Positions 1-8,611 of a DNA stretch of 64,000 nucleotides are shown one piece after another. The DNA lies in the NCBI RefSeq assembly GCF_024809855.1, contig NZ_JANUEM010000020.1:1-64000 (forward strand). Reading direction: 5' to 3'. The first letter of the stretch is position 1; each line of letters starts with the position of its first letter. Both the position numbers and the translations under genes were made by a program. This DNA is from Rheinheimera pacifica (GTDB taxonomy: Bacteria > Pseudomonadota > Gammaproteobacteria > Enterobacterales > Alteromonadaceae). A model generated the notes under the pieces. It saw nothing but the letters and a program-made list of their open reading frames with translations. It did no database searches and was not told the DNA's origin.

Positions 1-81
1 GAGCAGGTTGAGCATTTTATGGATAACGCCGCGCCGTTTCCGGGAGGCGGTCATGGCTTGCAGCGGGTGTATCAGAGTTAG
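1..81 (+). CDS. C-terminal fragment of an unidentified protein (5' end outside window)
   Basis: An open frame runs from the window edge to a TAG stop at 79-81 and gives 26 residues ending GGGHGLQRVYQS. I do not recognise the family from so short a tail. It is the only plus-strand coding signal in the first 8.5 kb and converges on the Rhs locus, so it probably marks the resident chromosome beyond that locus. It could also be a chance open frame. Confidence 0.35.
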   Translation, partial: EQVEHFMDNAAPFPGGGHGLQRVYQS

Positions 82-83
82 GA

Positions 84-260
84 TCAGTTATTTAGCAACC
101 TTTCTACTAGAACATATATATCAATTGCACTTTTATTAGGGATATATTTATAACAATGCAACCCATCAACATGCAAATATTCTATTTGGTTCCATTCACC
201 AACCTTCAAACCCAATGGACGAATAAGCTCATCAGCTTCAGCTTTATCAATTATTTTCAT
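84..260 (-). CDS. Small 58-residue protein after Rhs cassette A, possible orphan immunity protein
   Basis: ATG at 258-260, TGA at 84-86; 58 residues beginning MKIIDKAEADELIRPLGLKV. It is charged, has no signal peptide or membrane segment, and contains a short aromatic region (EYLHVDGLHCYKYIP). It lies 36 bases downstream of the end of Rhs cassette A in the same orientation, the position where each other cassette has an immunity candidate. I do not recognise the family. It could be an immunity gene that outlived its toxin, or the tail of a tip domain that became separated. The frame is clean and AT-rich like the other immunity candidates here. Confidence 0.45.
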   Translation of the reverse strand: MKIIDKAEADELIRPLGLKVGEWNQIEYLHVDGLHCYKYIPNKSAIDIYVLVERLLNN

Positions 261-296
261 ATGACACCAAGATCTAATTAGATAGAGTTAAAATAG

Positions 297-600
297 CTAC
301 CCCATAAAGATAGCTAAAGAGTTACTTTCCACATAAGCATAAATGTTCAATCCCCCCCGCCAATCCAATCGGGTCTGATTGCAGGTATCTCCCCGTAGTG
401 GCGTCATAATCCCTAAAGTAGTTATACCAGCTTTGCTTTTCGGCATCCCAATATTGGCCGGGGAAGCCTATATTGAAGTCACCGATAGACGTTGTAAGAA
501 CAGAACGGTCAAACGCTTCTAATTTGGCGCGCCATACCACAACTTTGCTTTGGTTGGTTATCAACTCCGGCCAACCTAAATGGTCGCACTGCAAATGCAA
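297..600 (-). pseudogene. Rhs C-terminal cassette A: core end, frameshifted, tip almost lost
   Basis: This repeats the end of the Rhs core seen in the full-length gene (DHLGWPE, then [33 protein letters not shown]). Straight translation after GLAGG leaves the core frame (IEHLCLCGK, stop at 322). The cause is visible: a run of seven C at 350-356 where cassette B has six. Correcting one base restores [11 protein letters not shown], then a stop at 297-299, so hardly any tip remains even in the right frame. The 5' side breaks off at the DHLG motif, inside an 11-base inverted repeat (577-587 and 604-614). A displaced, decayed toxin cassette is the simplest reading. Confidence 0.7.
331..585 (-). 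repeat. Rhs core-end repeat, copy A
   Basis: About 255 bases coding for the segment from [14 protein letters not shown] to the NTYAYV motif. It closely matches copies B (1315-1569), C (2993-3250) and D (4207-4463). Boundaries are by eye. Confidence 0.75.
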
Positions 601-614
601 GGCGCGACCATTTA
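577..614. repeat. 11-base inverted repeat at the 5' edge of Rhs cassette A
   Basis: TAAATGGTCGC at 577-587 is matched exactly by its reverse complement GCGACCATTTA at 604-614, with a 16-base spacer. The left arm belongs to the conserved DHLG coding motif; homology to the other cassettes stops here. It looks like a recombination or fold-back scar. Confidence 0.55.
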
Positions 615-624
615 GCTTTGATAT

Positions 625-936
625 TTATCCTCCAGTCAATATTCCGATTTTTTCATTCCAATAGATTGCGGTATATATAATAAATAAAACCATTGTAATA
701 CAGCAGATATAGAGGATAAAACTCGTAGCCCTAAACCACTTATATAGCTTGGACTCAGTTATTCCCAACCGCTTATCCGCCATCGAGAGGTTAAGCACTT
801 CTTGTCTAGAAACATCTAACCTATTTGATATGAAGTAAAATATTTTTTCTCTTGCATAAAATGCAATAACAATGAAAGAAAATAAAGATATAAATACAAT
901 ATGAAAATAAGAATCATCAATAAAATTAAGCAGCAT
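625..936 (-). CDS. Two-helix membrane protein, immunity candidate for Rhs cassette B
   Basis: 103 residues with two strong hydrophobic segments, about residues 8-28 and 68-92, and a charged middle (REKIFYF, RLDVSRQEV). Its ATG shares one base with the stop of cassette B (TGATG), so the two are translationally coupled. A small membrane protein directly behind a polymorphic-toxin tip is the usual layout for an immunity protein, especially against a toxin acting at the inner membrane. I do not recognise a named family. The role is inferred only from position and topology. Confidence 0.6.
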   Translation of the reverse strand: MLLNFIDDSYFHIVFISLFSFIVIAFYAREKIFYFISNRLDVSRQEVLNLSMADKRLGITESKLYKWFRATSFILYICCITMVLFIIYTAIYWNEKIGILTGG

Positions 937-1547
937 CAGAAACGCACTCCTTTCACACTGTTGCTATGAGCAACGCCCATGCAGACGAGCATAGCGGTGG
1001 GAAATGTAGTAAACCATGCGTTGTCTTTTGCTAATTCAAAACTCATATCCCTTATCAAATTGTCTAAATTAGTTAGGGTCTTATGGGCATCATTGATAGC
1101 TTCTTTTGAACAACTTTTAGCCTTTGTTGCATCCTCAATAGCGCTTACTAGCTGTGACCGACTATTGTTTAAAGAAGCTAACTGCTCTGCACCTTTACTC
1201 AAATTCCGATAAGAATTGAATGTAGAACCTGCAGAATACCCTGTACAGAACATGCTGACACCTAACCATCTACTCAATCCCAAAGGATCTTCATTCACTA
1301 AAGGGTTATTTTCCACATAAGCATAAGTGTTCAATCCCCCCGCCAATCCAATCGGGTCTGATTGAAGGTATCTCCCCGTAGTGGCGTCATAGTCGCGGAA
1401 GTAGTTATACCAGCTTTGCTTTTCGGCATCCCAATATTGGCCGGGGAAACCGATATTAAACTCGCCTATGCTACTGGTTAACACTGAACGATTAAACGCT
1501 TCTAACTTCGCATGCCATACCACCGCTTTACTTTGGTTGGTTATCAC
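936..1547 (-). CDS. Rhs C-terminal cassette B: core end plus a ~112-residue tip
   Basis: The first ~90 residues repeat the Rhs core end ([40 protein letters not shown], closing DPLGLS). A unique tip of about 112 residues follows, helical and polar at first, with a hydrophobic stretch near the end ([15 protein letters not shown]). There is no proper start: the first possible codon is a GTG inside core sequence. Rhs-like sequence continues upstream, out of frame, to about 1650 (YIRFEGQVV, then a ~11-base deletion before DHLG). This is therefore a displaced toxin end, expressed only if recombined into a full rhs gene or started internally. The tip family is not recognised; its immunity candidate overlaps the stop. 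Confidence 0.7.
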   Translation of the reverse strand: MITNQSKAVVWHAKLEAFNRSVLTSSIGEFNIGFPGQYWDAEKQSWYNYFRDYDATTGRYLQSDPIGLAGGLNTYAYVENNPLVNEDPLGLSRWLGVSMFCTGYSAGSTFNSYRNLSKGAEQLASLNNSRSQLVSAIEDATKAKSCSKEAINDAHKTLTNLDNLIRDMSFELAKDNAWFTTFPTAMLVCMGVAHSNSVKGVRF

Positions 1548-1569
1548 CTCCGGCCAACCTAAGTGGTCG
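1315..1569 (-). repeat. Rhs core-end repeat, copy B
   Basis: Second copy of the conserved core-end block. It keeps the correct six-C run that is seven in copy A. Bounds by eye. Confidence 0.75.
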
Positions 1570-1743
1570 AGTACACTGGTTATTGTGGATATATACCACT
1601 ACCTGACCTTCAAAACGGATATAGATACTGCTGAGCGTATCACTGCCATTCGAAAGCTTGCCCTACACAGATAGTGGTAAGTCCCGCTAGGTCCACTCTT
1701 GGAAACCTAGTGTTCCAATCTAATCTGACTTTATTTGGGTGAA

Positions 1744-2142
1744 TCATTCTGTATAAATATCAAACTGCATTTCGAGTCTGGCTTTACTTAAACAATCAAG
1801 ATGTGGCATCTCCAAAGATATCCATTCGTTATCCTTTATGTTCACCCCAAGTAAAATTTCTGCAGAACCGCCACTTTCCCAGATAATTGAAAAATTTTTA
1901 TCTTTAAGGGAACCATTACTGATGACCGTATTGAAGAAATCTTCAAAAGAAATTTCATTACCAGAATAAAGCGGAAAGCTGACATAGGTCATCTCATAAC
2001 AACCAGTCAGCGTTTGGCCGGTAGGAGTTGTTCGCTCTTTCCCTAAGTCTTGAATAAACTTCGGGATTAATTTCACGTAATCACATACAGAATCTGCAGA
2101 CCAAGCTGAATGACGGATTCGCAAAGAAGCACTAAAAATCAT
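1744..2142 (-). CDS. DUF4279-like protein, second immunity candidate of cassette C
   Basis: 132 residues from the ATG at 2140-2142, preceded by AGGTG nine bases upstream; a GTG four codons earlier is possible. The pattern LRIRHSAWSADSV, a middle GKERTTPTGQTLTG, then a charged C-terminal half resembles DUF4279, a family often found as immunity proteins beside Rhs and related toxins. It is a diverged paralogue of the gene just upstream: both open with M-I-x-S, share the HxxxSAD motif, share a TxTGQxLxG motif, and end with an FDIY/LDFYG strand. A duplicated immunity pair may widen protection or be left from a lost toxin. No signal peptide or membrane segment, so it is likely cytoplasmic. Confidence 0.65.
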   Translation of the reverse strand: MIFSASLRIRHSAWSADSVCDYVKLIPKFIQDLGKERTTPTGQTLTGCYEMTYVSFPLYSGNEISFEDFFNTVISNGSLKDKNFSIIWESGGSAEILLGVNIKDNEWISLEMPHLDCLSKARLEMQFDIYTE

Positions 2143-2184
2143 ATGTCGATTCACCTAATATATATATCTAGAGGGCCATAGTTC

Positions 2185-2601
2185 TCACTCTCCCCCGTAA
2201 AAATCAAGCTTGATACCGAAACCAAGTGATGAAAGGTAATTTATTACTACAGGTGATAATTCTAAAAAAACATTATTATTTGAATAAATGCCAAATAAAA
2301 ATGAGCATTTACCACCGGTGGAAATTATTTTACCCAAGAAATCCTTATCAAAGTTCTCTAAAAAATCTAGTAAAAATTTAGATATATATTCAAAAGTTGC
2401 TATAGGTTCATCATGCAGTTTGAAGCTAATAGCAGTTTCTAAATATATACCTCCCAAATCTTGTCCGGTTTTAGTTTTTCTACTCATTCCAACGGAATGT
2501 TTATATCTTATCGGATAGCTGAAATTATCAACTATTTCATCAGCTGAGAGGCTTGGATGGTGGATTTGCAAAGTAACTCTGAAACTTGACTGTGAAATCA
2601 T
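2185..2601 (-). CDS. DUF4279-like immunity candidate of Rhs cassette C
   Basis: 138 residues from the ATG at 2599-2601, which overlaps the TGA of cassette C by four bases (ATGA). A longer frame to 2634 would sit inside cassette C and lacks a better start. The N-terminus [20 protein letters not shown] and the later [11 protein letters not shown] fit a DUF4279-like fold. Tight coupling to the tip makes it the likely cognate immunity protein. It is soluble, suggesting the partner toxin acts in the cytoplasm. The gene behind it is a paralogue. Confidence 0.7.
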   Translation of the reverse strand: MISQSSFRVTLQIHHPSLSADEIVDNFSYPIRYKHSVGMSRKTKTGQDLGGIYLETAISFKLHDEPIATFEYISKFLLDFLENFDKDFLGKIISTGGKCSFLFGIYSNNNVFLELSPVVINYLSSLGFGIKLDFYGGE

Positions 2602-3287
2602 AATAACTCTCCCCAATGACCTTGAGGAACCCAATGTCCTCCTTCATTAATACCAACTGTTCCATCAGGTGCAACTCCTGTCCATGATTTACCTGTTCCC
2701 ATACCACCGTGAGCGGCATCCTTTATTCCATGCAAGGTATCTTTTTCCCATCCAAATCTTTTTTTAGCTTTATCAATATCAAGAGTTCCCGAAGGGCAAT
2801 CTTTCGGTCGGGTTTCATTTTGATTTTCATTCAATACAGCCCAAAGCCCAATTCCTGCAGCACCAATAGCGGTAATACCATTACCGATAGCCGCGGCACC
2901 CGCTGCACAAGCGCCAGAAACCGGTGGAACCAAGCACATCAGCCCTGGGCTTAGACCGTAAGGATCAATGTAACGTAACGGATTCCCGCCAACATACCCA
3001 TAAGTATTCAACCCACCCGCCAAACCTATTGGGTCACTCTGCAAATACCGCCCTAAGGTCGCATCATAATCGCGGAAGTAGTTATACCAGCTTTGCTTTT
3101 CGGCATCCCAGTACTGGCCGGGAAAACCTATATTGAAATCCCCAATAGATGTTGTTAGCACCGAACGGTCAAATGCTTCCAGCTTGGCCCGCCATACTAC
3201 CGCTTTGCTTTGGTTGGTTATCACTTCCGGCCGGCCTAAATGGTCGTTATGTATATAGTACAGCTGGTTGTTTAAAATATACCCCAC
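2598..3287 (-). CDS. Rhs C-terminal cassette C: core end plus a ~117-residue tip
   Basis: The frame opens inside the Rhs core ([20 protein letters not shown]), runs through the conserved [13 protein letters not shown] and DPIGLAGG motifs, and ends the core at DPYGLS. The tip begins with an Ala/Gly-rich hydrophobic stretch (about residues 118-150), a common spacer in Rhs and CDI tips. A compact domain follows with Cys, His and Trp residues ([17 protein letters not shown], then [36 protein letters not shown]). His/Trp-rich ends like this often mark nuclease-type toxins, but I cannot name the family. An in-frame TAG lies just before the first core codons, so it is not part of an intact gene. Two DUF4279-like genes follow. 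Confidence 0.72.
   Translation of the reverse strand: MGYILNNQLYYIHNDHLGRPEVITNQSKAVVWRAKLEAFDRSVLTTSIGDFNIGFPGQYWDAEKQSWYNYFRDYDATLGRYLQSDPIGLAGGLNTYGYVGGNPLRYIDPYGLSPGLMCLVPPVSGACAAGAAAIGNGITAIGAAGIGLWAVLNENQNETRPKDCPSGTLDIDKAKKRFGWEKDTLHGIKDAAHGGMGTGKSWTGVAPDGTVGINEGGHWVPQGHWGELL
2993..3250 (-). repeat. Rhs core-end repeat, copy C
   Basis: Third copy of the core-end block. It is closest to copy D in wording ([15 protein letters not shown]). Bounds by eye. Confidence 0.75.
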
Positions 3288-3407
3288 GACCAGACCCTAA
3301 TATCCAAGCTTTCAGTTATTATGCATGGTGCTGAAAGTATGGTAATATCTCGAACCAACCTTCGAGGTATTATAAAAAAGACCGAGAATCATCCTGAAGC
3401 TACGATT

Positions 3408-3854
3408 TCATTGATGTCCAATACTTTTTTTCTCCACTCTTAACCATGATATTTGCAGCCAGACCTTAGCAATTTCTAACAACAGCACAATGGCGCCAAT
3501 TATAAACAATCCTATATCTTTAAATGAGAGCATTATGGGTAAGAAAAAGAAAGTAGGTTGAATTATCATAGTAAACCTGAAAGGTGACTGTGCTAAGGAC
3601 AATATAACACCGATTTTCTTTTTTAAAATAAGTAGCGGCGCTGATATAACAATTGATAAATATAGCAATAGACTAACAACTGTTATCAATTGCATTGAGC
3701 TACCAAACTCCGTAGAAATGCTAAAAAGGTTGACTACTTTACCAAAAGTAAACGAACCTTCTTGAGAGATGAAATTCATAAAAAATTTACATATTAGCAT
3801 CAGATCTAACACGCCGAACAATACAATAAATTTGTCCAAGGCTTTTTTTTTCAT
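3408..3854 (-). CDS. Four-helix membrane protein, immunity candidate for the full-length Rhs
   Basis: 148 residues with four hydrophobic segments, roughly residues 7-28, 54-77, 92-111 and 114-135, and a basic C-terminus. Its ATG overlaps the TGA of rhs by four bases (ATGA), so it is coupled to the toxin tip. Position and topology point to an inner-membrane immunity protein. No family is recognised. The start lies in an A-rich run (MKKKALDK), and the gene is clearly AT-richer than the flagellar genes. Confidence 0.65.
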   Translation of the reverse strand: MKKKALDKFIVLFGVLDLMLICKFFMNFISQEGSFTFGKVVNLFSISTEFGSSMQLITVVSLLLYLSIVISAPLLILKKKIGVILSLAQSPFRFTMIIQPTFFFLPIMLSFKDIGLFIIGAIVLLLEIAKVWLQISWLRVEKKSIGHQ

Positions 3855-6800
3855 TTTGAAGTCCTATTAGAAACAGCTGGGGTCCAGTGCCATGATTTTC
3901 CGTTAATAGCCCAAGCGTCAGGCCATTCTCCAAATGTTTGTCTGATTTTTCGGATGTCGCCGTCGTTAGGGAATTGCTTACCTTCTGAATTTTGTTTACA
4001 AGCATTGCTATCTTTAGATTGCCACTCTTGAATGACGTCTCTTGTACAACCAACGCAGTTTTTAGCCGATACTATTTCATCAGAACCGAGCGTTGCCAAA
4101 CGATTCATCCACAATAAGGACCAGTTTTTCATACCGTGATGATCTATGTCGATCGTAACCCAATCTAAACCAAATGGATCAAATCTTATTAGAGGATTCC
4201 CATCAACATACCCATAGGTATTTAACCCACCCGCTAAACCAATAGGATCACTCTGCAAATACCGCCCTAAGGTCGCATCATAGTCGCGGAAGTAGTTATA
4301 CCAGCTCTGTTTCTCAGCGTCCCAGTATTGGCCGGGGAAGCCGATATTAAACTCGCCTATACTACTGGTTAACACTGAACGGTCAAATGCTTCCAGCTTC
4401 GCCCGCCATACTACCGCTTTGCTTTGGTTGGTAATGACCTCCGGCCGACCTAAATGGTCGTTATGCACATAGTAGAGCACATTATTATTGATATAACCCA
4501 CTACCTGGCCTTGAAAGTAAATATATTGCTTTGTCGTGCCTTCAGCCAGCAGTTGGCCTTGTGGGCTGTAGATAAAACGCGTGATAGCAGTACCTACCTT
4601 TTTATACACCCGCTGGCCTATCGCATTGTATATGTAGTCAGTAGTGCCGGCTTTGACCATACGATTATCATTGTTATAAGTGTAAGCGAAGTTACTGCCG
4701 TCAAAACGCTTTTCATTAGTCACATTCCCGTTGGCATCGTAGGTAAATACCCTGGTTTGGCTACCACGGGTTACCTGATTAAGCCGGTTGGAGGCGGTGT
4801 TAATGGCATAGCTTTCTGAAATAGCCCCGCTGCGCGCGGTGCGGTTGCCCAAGTCGTCATAGCTGAAGTTATGATTACCAAGACCGGTGCTACTAATGTT
4901 TGTTAACCGGTTTAGCTTGTCATAAGTAAAGGTCTGCGTATATGCAGTATTAATGCCGTTGGTAATTTTGGTTATATTGCCATCACCATCATAGGCAAAG
5001 TTTAACCTTTGTATAGTATCGGTTATGACACCACTAACTCTGAAATCGGTGTTGTAATAAATATTACGTTTTAAACCATTACCAAAGTTCCATTCTTTTA
5101 CGGGTGCAAAAGGTAACTTTTTAATTCCGGAAATCAAACTACGGTTTACACCGTTAATACTAACAGTGATCGCCGCCGGATCACCATATGCATCATAACC
5201 ATAGGTTACCTTATTCCCCCCGGGATATGTCAAAGTGCTAACGCGCCCCAGAGTGTCGTAACTCCAGTTAGTTTGATAACTGGTTCCTTGGATAACGCTA
5301 GTTTGTCTGGTTAAAGAGCCCCAACTACCATACTCGTATGAAGTAGAACCGCTATCATCGCTAAACCCCGTTAACTTACCCTGTGCATAGATACCATTGT
5401 CATAATACCAATTATGAGTAGTATTACTTGTTTTGCGCGTGATGCGCCCTAAATCGTCATAGATATAGCTTGAAATTCTGTTGCGGGCATCGCGTTTACT
5501 ATCCAGCCTTCCTGCATTGTCATAGTTCAACACACTTGTGCCGGTATCTGGGCTAATTTGTTGCTCTATGTCGGTAAGAGCATTCCTGCTATAACTTGTC
5601 ACTTTACTGCGTGCATCAGTAACGCTTTTTAACCCTCTTACATCATGAGCAAAGCGGGTTATTTTACCGTTCGCATCAGTTTGTCCGGTAATTCTATCCA
5701 ACGCATCATAAATATAGCTTATCGTATATCCTTTGGTATTTTTTTCAGAAATGACATTTCCGTTTTTGTCATATAAGAAATTCTTTTGATTTTCCCTACC
5801 TAGCAACCCTTGAACATCGTAAACATAAGTTCTGGAGTAAATTGGGCTAACATAATCATAGCATTCATCTACATAAGGTGGGTCGTAATAGCACTGAGAG
5901 TATACATTGTCAGGATCTATGATACTTTCAGAGGACACATTTCCAAGAAGATTGTAAGAAAAACTATGGGAATAAACCTTACCCGCGCGAACCTGCTCTT
6001 TAGACAATAATCTGCCAGCAGGATCATACTTGTATACCATAGAGAAACCAGAACTATGAACTTCTGAGGAAACTTTATCGAACTGATTGTAGGCATACTG
6101 GATGCTTGAAACATTTCCGTCTGCTGCAACTTTGTCATGCTTTGTTAGCTTACTACGCTTATCGTAGGTAAAAGCTTCTTGAGTTTCATCAGGGTAGGTT
6201 ATCCTTCCAACATTACCCAAAGTATCGTAATTACTATAAGTAGTAGTATGCAGCATCGGGTCGGTATACCGAATGAGATTTCCTGATGCATCGTAATCCA
6301 TTGTTGAAGTTGCACCATCAGGGGCAGTAATAGTTAATTTCTGAATACCGTTATTGCTATAGTATTGATAATTATAAGATGTCGTTAAGTCACGACTATC
6401 TGCTATTACCTGTTGGCTCGTTATATTCATACGGTCATCGTAGCTATAACGGCGTGTCATACCACCGGTTTCTGTAACTTCAGTAGGCAAATTAAGTACC
6501 GTGTCCCAACTGTAGCCATAAGTAATGCTAGCAGTTGTTCCATTTGCAACTTTTTTGGTTGCTAACTTTCCATCTGTATAAGTATAGGTAGTACGATTAC
6601 CATTCCAATCTGTCTCCGAAACCTTATTACCAGCATTGTCATACATGGTTTGCTGGCTAGCAGCTTCACAGTAAGCGCTACCTTCTTTAGACACACTACT
6701 AACCCTACTCTTAGCGTTATTTGTATAAAAGTAGGTTGTTTTATGCCCCATAGAGTTGGTTACCACAGTAGACAAACTGTTAAAAACAAAGCTGTATTTA

Positions 6801-7819
6801 TCAATATTCTGGCTGTGCCGGGTTTCTATCGCACGCCCAGAATTATCATAAGTAAACCAGGAATAACGGGATGAGCCTAACGTCACTCCGGTTAAAGCAA
6901 AAGGAAAGCGGCTATCTTCGTAGTGATAAGTTTTGCTGCTAGCATCCGGAAAACTCACTTTTGTTAGCACACCGTTGATGTAGCTATAAGTATACTGATT
7001 ACCGGCGTTATCTTTAATATTGCTGATCCTGTTGCCGGACCAAGTAACTGTTAGTTTACGACCGTTAGAATGGCTTATACTGGCTACTTTACCGTTGGTA
7101 TACGTATAAGTATGGCTGATACCTGGCCCGTCTGGCCGTTTTGAGTAAGTAACTTTTAGCAACTGTCCCTGTGCGCTGTATGTTTCATAAGTGTTGTTTT
7201 CTTTCCTGAAAACCCAATTACCAGCGGCATTTTTATAAATATAGTTTTTACCTGATGCCGTTTTATAAGCATTGATCCAGCCAACATAAGGTACATTAAA
7301 GTTTTCTGCTTGAAAACTAACCTCCAAGCCATTCTCATCGATTACTTTCGGGCCAGAGGAAGCTACGCTGGTTAAATCCAGCCTCTTATCAACTAAAACA
7401 CCCCAGCCTTTGCCCATAGCTCCGTCAAAATCATTCTTACTGGAGTAACTTCTTGCTATAGCTAACGGATGCTGCTCTTTACCAATAAAGTCGATGTCAT
7501 ATTCGACCTTTTTCCCGCTCGATACAACAATAGGGTTGCCACATTTCCTATCTTCTGCTGGTGGTTCGTTTTGGCTACTGGAATCTATAAATTCTGACTG
7601 CCCAGTATCAGAGCCACTATGATCTCTCCCCCAATCCCAGCTTCCGACTCCGCCCCCTCCACCAGTCCACCCCCAACCGCCACCGCTCCCCCAACATACC
7701 TGCTGAGGAACACTACCACTGCCAGAATTAGTGTAAACAATTGTACAGTTTGCTTCTGCTTCTGTCGGCGATAGCCCTGCTAAAGCTAAAGCCGCAAGTG
7801 TATAATATTTTTTTTGCAT
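3851..7819 (-). CDS. Full-length Rhs/YD-repeat polymorphic toxin with Sec signal peptide
   Basis: 1322 residues. Residues 1-22 form a signal peptide ([16 protein letters not shown], cut after AEA). A Gly/Trp-rich linker follows to about residue 70, then a DUF6531-like segment ([16 protein letters not shown], about 92-165) and a long array of RHS/YD repeats to about 1090 (many YDxxGNxxxxxD motifs). The core ends at NDHLGRPE...DPFGLD (about 1120-1218). The last ~104 residues are a unique tip with two Cys near CVGCTRD and a Trp-rich end ([17 protein letters not shown]); its family is not recognised. The shell would encase the tip until delivery. No VgrG, PAAR or type VI gene is seen here, and the signal peptide argues for Sec export. 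A membrane immunity candidate overlaps the stop, and three displaced cassettes lie downstream. Confidence 0.88.
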   Translation of the reverse strand: MQKKYYTLAALALAGLSPTEAEANCTIVYTNSGSGSVPQQVCWGSGGGWGWTGGGGGVGSWDWGRDHSGSDTGQSEFIDSSSQNEPPAEDRKCGNPIVVSSGKKVEYDIDFIGKEQHPLAIARSYSSKNDFDGAMGKGWGVLVDKRLDLTSVASSGPKVIDENGLEVSFQAENFNVPYVGWINAYKTASGKNYIYKNAAGNWVFRKENNTYETYSAQGQLLKVTYSKRPDGPGISHTYTYTNGKVASISHSNGRKLTVTWSGNRISNIKDNAGNQYTYSYINGVLTKVSFPDASSKTYHYEDSRFPFALTGVTLGSSRYSWFTYDNSGRAIETRHSQNIDKYSFVFNSLSTVVTNSMGHKTTYFYTNNAKSRVSSVSKEGSAYCEAASQQTMYDNAGNKVSETDWNGNRTTYTYTDGKLATKKVANGTTASITYGYSWDTVLNLPTEVTETGGMTRRYSYDDRMNITSQQVIADSRDLTTSYNYQYYSNNGIQKLTITAPDGATSTMDYDASGNLIRYTDPMLHTTTYSNYDTLGNVGRITYPDETQEAFTYDKRSKLTKHDKVAADGNVSSIQYAYNQFDKVSSEVHSSGFSMVYKYDPAGRLLSKEQVRAGKVYSHSFSYNLLGNVSSESIIDPDNVYSQCYYDPPYVDECYDYVSPIYSRTYVYDVQGLLGRENQKNFLYDKNGNVISEKNTKGYTISYIYDALDRITGQTDANGKITRFAHDVRGLKSVTDARSKVTSYSRNALTDIEQQISPDTGTSVLNYDNAGRLDSKRDARNRISSYIYDDLGRITRKTSNTTHNWYYDNGIYAQGKLTGFSDDSGSTSYEYGSWGSLTRQTSVIQGTSYQTNWSYDTLGRVSTLTYPGGNKVTYGYDAYGDPAAITVSINGVNRSLISGIKKLPFAPVKEWNFGNGLKRNIYYNTDFRVSGVITDTIQRLNFAYDGDGNITKITNGINTAYTQTFTYDKLNRLTNISSTGLGNHNFSYDDLGNRTARSGAISESYAINTASNRLNQVTRGSQTRVFTYDANGNVTNEKRFDGSNFAYTYNNDNRMVKAGTTDYIYNAIGQRVYKKVGTAITRFIYSPQGQLLAEGTTKQYIYFQGQVVGYINNNVLYYVHNDHLGRPEVITNQSKAVVWRAKLEAFDRSVLTSSIGEFNIGFPGQYWDAEKQSWYNYFRDYDATLGRYLQSDPIGLAGGLNTYGYVDGNPLIRFDPFGLDWVTIDIDHHGMKNWSLLWMNRLATLGSDEIVSAKNCVGCTRDVIQEWQSKDSNACKQNSEGKQFPNDGDIRKIRQTFGEWPDAWAINGKSWHWTPAVSNRTSK
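4207..4463 (-). repeat. Rhs core-end repeat, copy D (inside the full-length gene)
   Basis: Master copy of the core-end block, between the last YD repeats and the tip. Copies A-C downstream are the displaced versions. Recombination between D and any of A-C would swap the tip and its neighbour. Confidence 0.75.
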
Positions 7820-7834
7820 TGATATTCTCTTAAG

Positions 7835-8506
7835 TTACGACCGGAGAAGAATGGGGTAAGTGATGTCCGGTAATAATACCCGAACATTGTTATAGATATA
7901 GTCTGTTAACTGCTGTTTGTTGACGATATCTGTCTGTATTAAGAAAGTCTTTATTGCCGTTGACATTTCGCCAAAATCTGTCATCAAAATATCCATTTGT
8001 TTTTTAAGTGAACAGGGCTGAATCCCAGCTACATAAAACAGACATTTTTTAACGACATGAATAAACTCATTACTATAATGCAGATAAAAATAACTATCTT
8101 GCTGATGACGGCTAAGTTTGTAGTAACAGCTTTCCAATGCGTAAGTTAACAGTGTTAGCTGCTCAGCAGTCAGCTGAGGTCTATAGGTTTGTTTGATTTG
8201 CCTTGCCGTTTGCAATAATAATGTTACCGGCTCAACACCGGTAACATTATGCCCTGTTGAAAAAGCACTTAGCCACAGAGGTTCCCGCAACCGCAAACGA
8301 TCAAACGCTTGCTCCAGTGACATTTCAAAAACATCAAATAAGCTACCTTCAATCTTGTGGATCTTATGAATAAATACAGATTCTGCAGTAAAAAGTACTA
8401 TATCAGTATCACTGTCCGGTTTGGGGCTATTCAGTTGCGAGCCAAAAAGTACAGCACCTATGTACTTGGGATCTGTCAGAAAGAGTTTTTTTATTTTTTC
8501 TATCAC
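7835..8506 (-). CDS. Nucleotidyltransferase-fold protein (Pol-beta/MNT-like)
   Basis: 223 residues from a GTG start four bases after AGGAGG. Residues ~15-40 carry the nucleotidyltransferase signature GAVLFGSQLNSP followed by DSDTDIVLF, i.e. the GS motif and two metal-binding Asp (DxD). The rest is helical with many Tyr and no recognised second domain. Proteins of this fold transfer nucleotides to small molecules, proteins or tRNA; the substrate cannot be told. It ends 15 bases before rhs in the same direction, so the two may be co-transcribed, and a TATACT -10-like box lies upstream. It could help regulate or modify the toxin system, or be an unrelated cargo gene. Confidence 0.7.
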   Translation of the reverse strand: MIEKIKKLFLTDPKYIGAVLFGSQLNSPKPDSDTDIVLFTAESVFIHKIHKIEGSLFDVFEMSLEQAFDRLRLREPLWLSAFSTGHNVTGVEPVTLLLQTARQIKQTYRPQLTAEQLTLLTYALESCYYKLSRHQQDSYFYLHYSNEFIHVVKKCLFYVAGIQPCSLKKQMDILMTDFGEMSTAIKTFLIQTDIVNKQQLTDYIYNNVRVLLPDITYPILLRS

Positions 8507-8611
8507 ATTTCCTCCTTGAAAAGCGGCAGAAAGTATACATAAAAAAATAAATTGTAATATAGAGCCCCATCATATTAATGATAAATATTTTTCTTGACAA
8601 AAAGATTACAA

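Noticed and set aside
4454-4819. 121-residue plus-strand frame inside rhs
   Set aside because: It is antisense to the YD-repeat coding region with no ribosome site or recognisable product; a shadow of repeat composition.
3851-7819. Rhs as a type VI secretion effector
   Set aside because: There is no VgrG, PAAR or chaperone gene nearby, and the protein begins with a Sec signal peptide.
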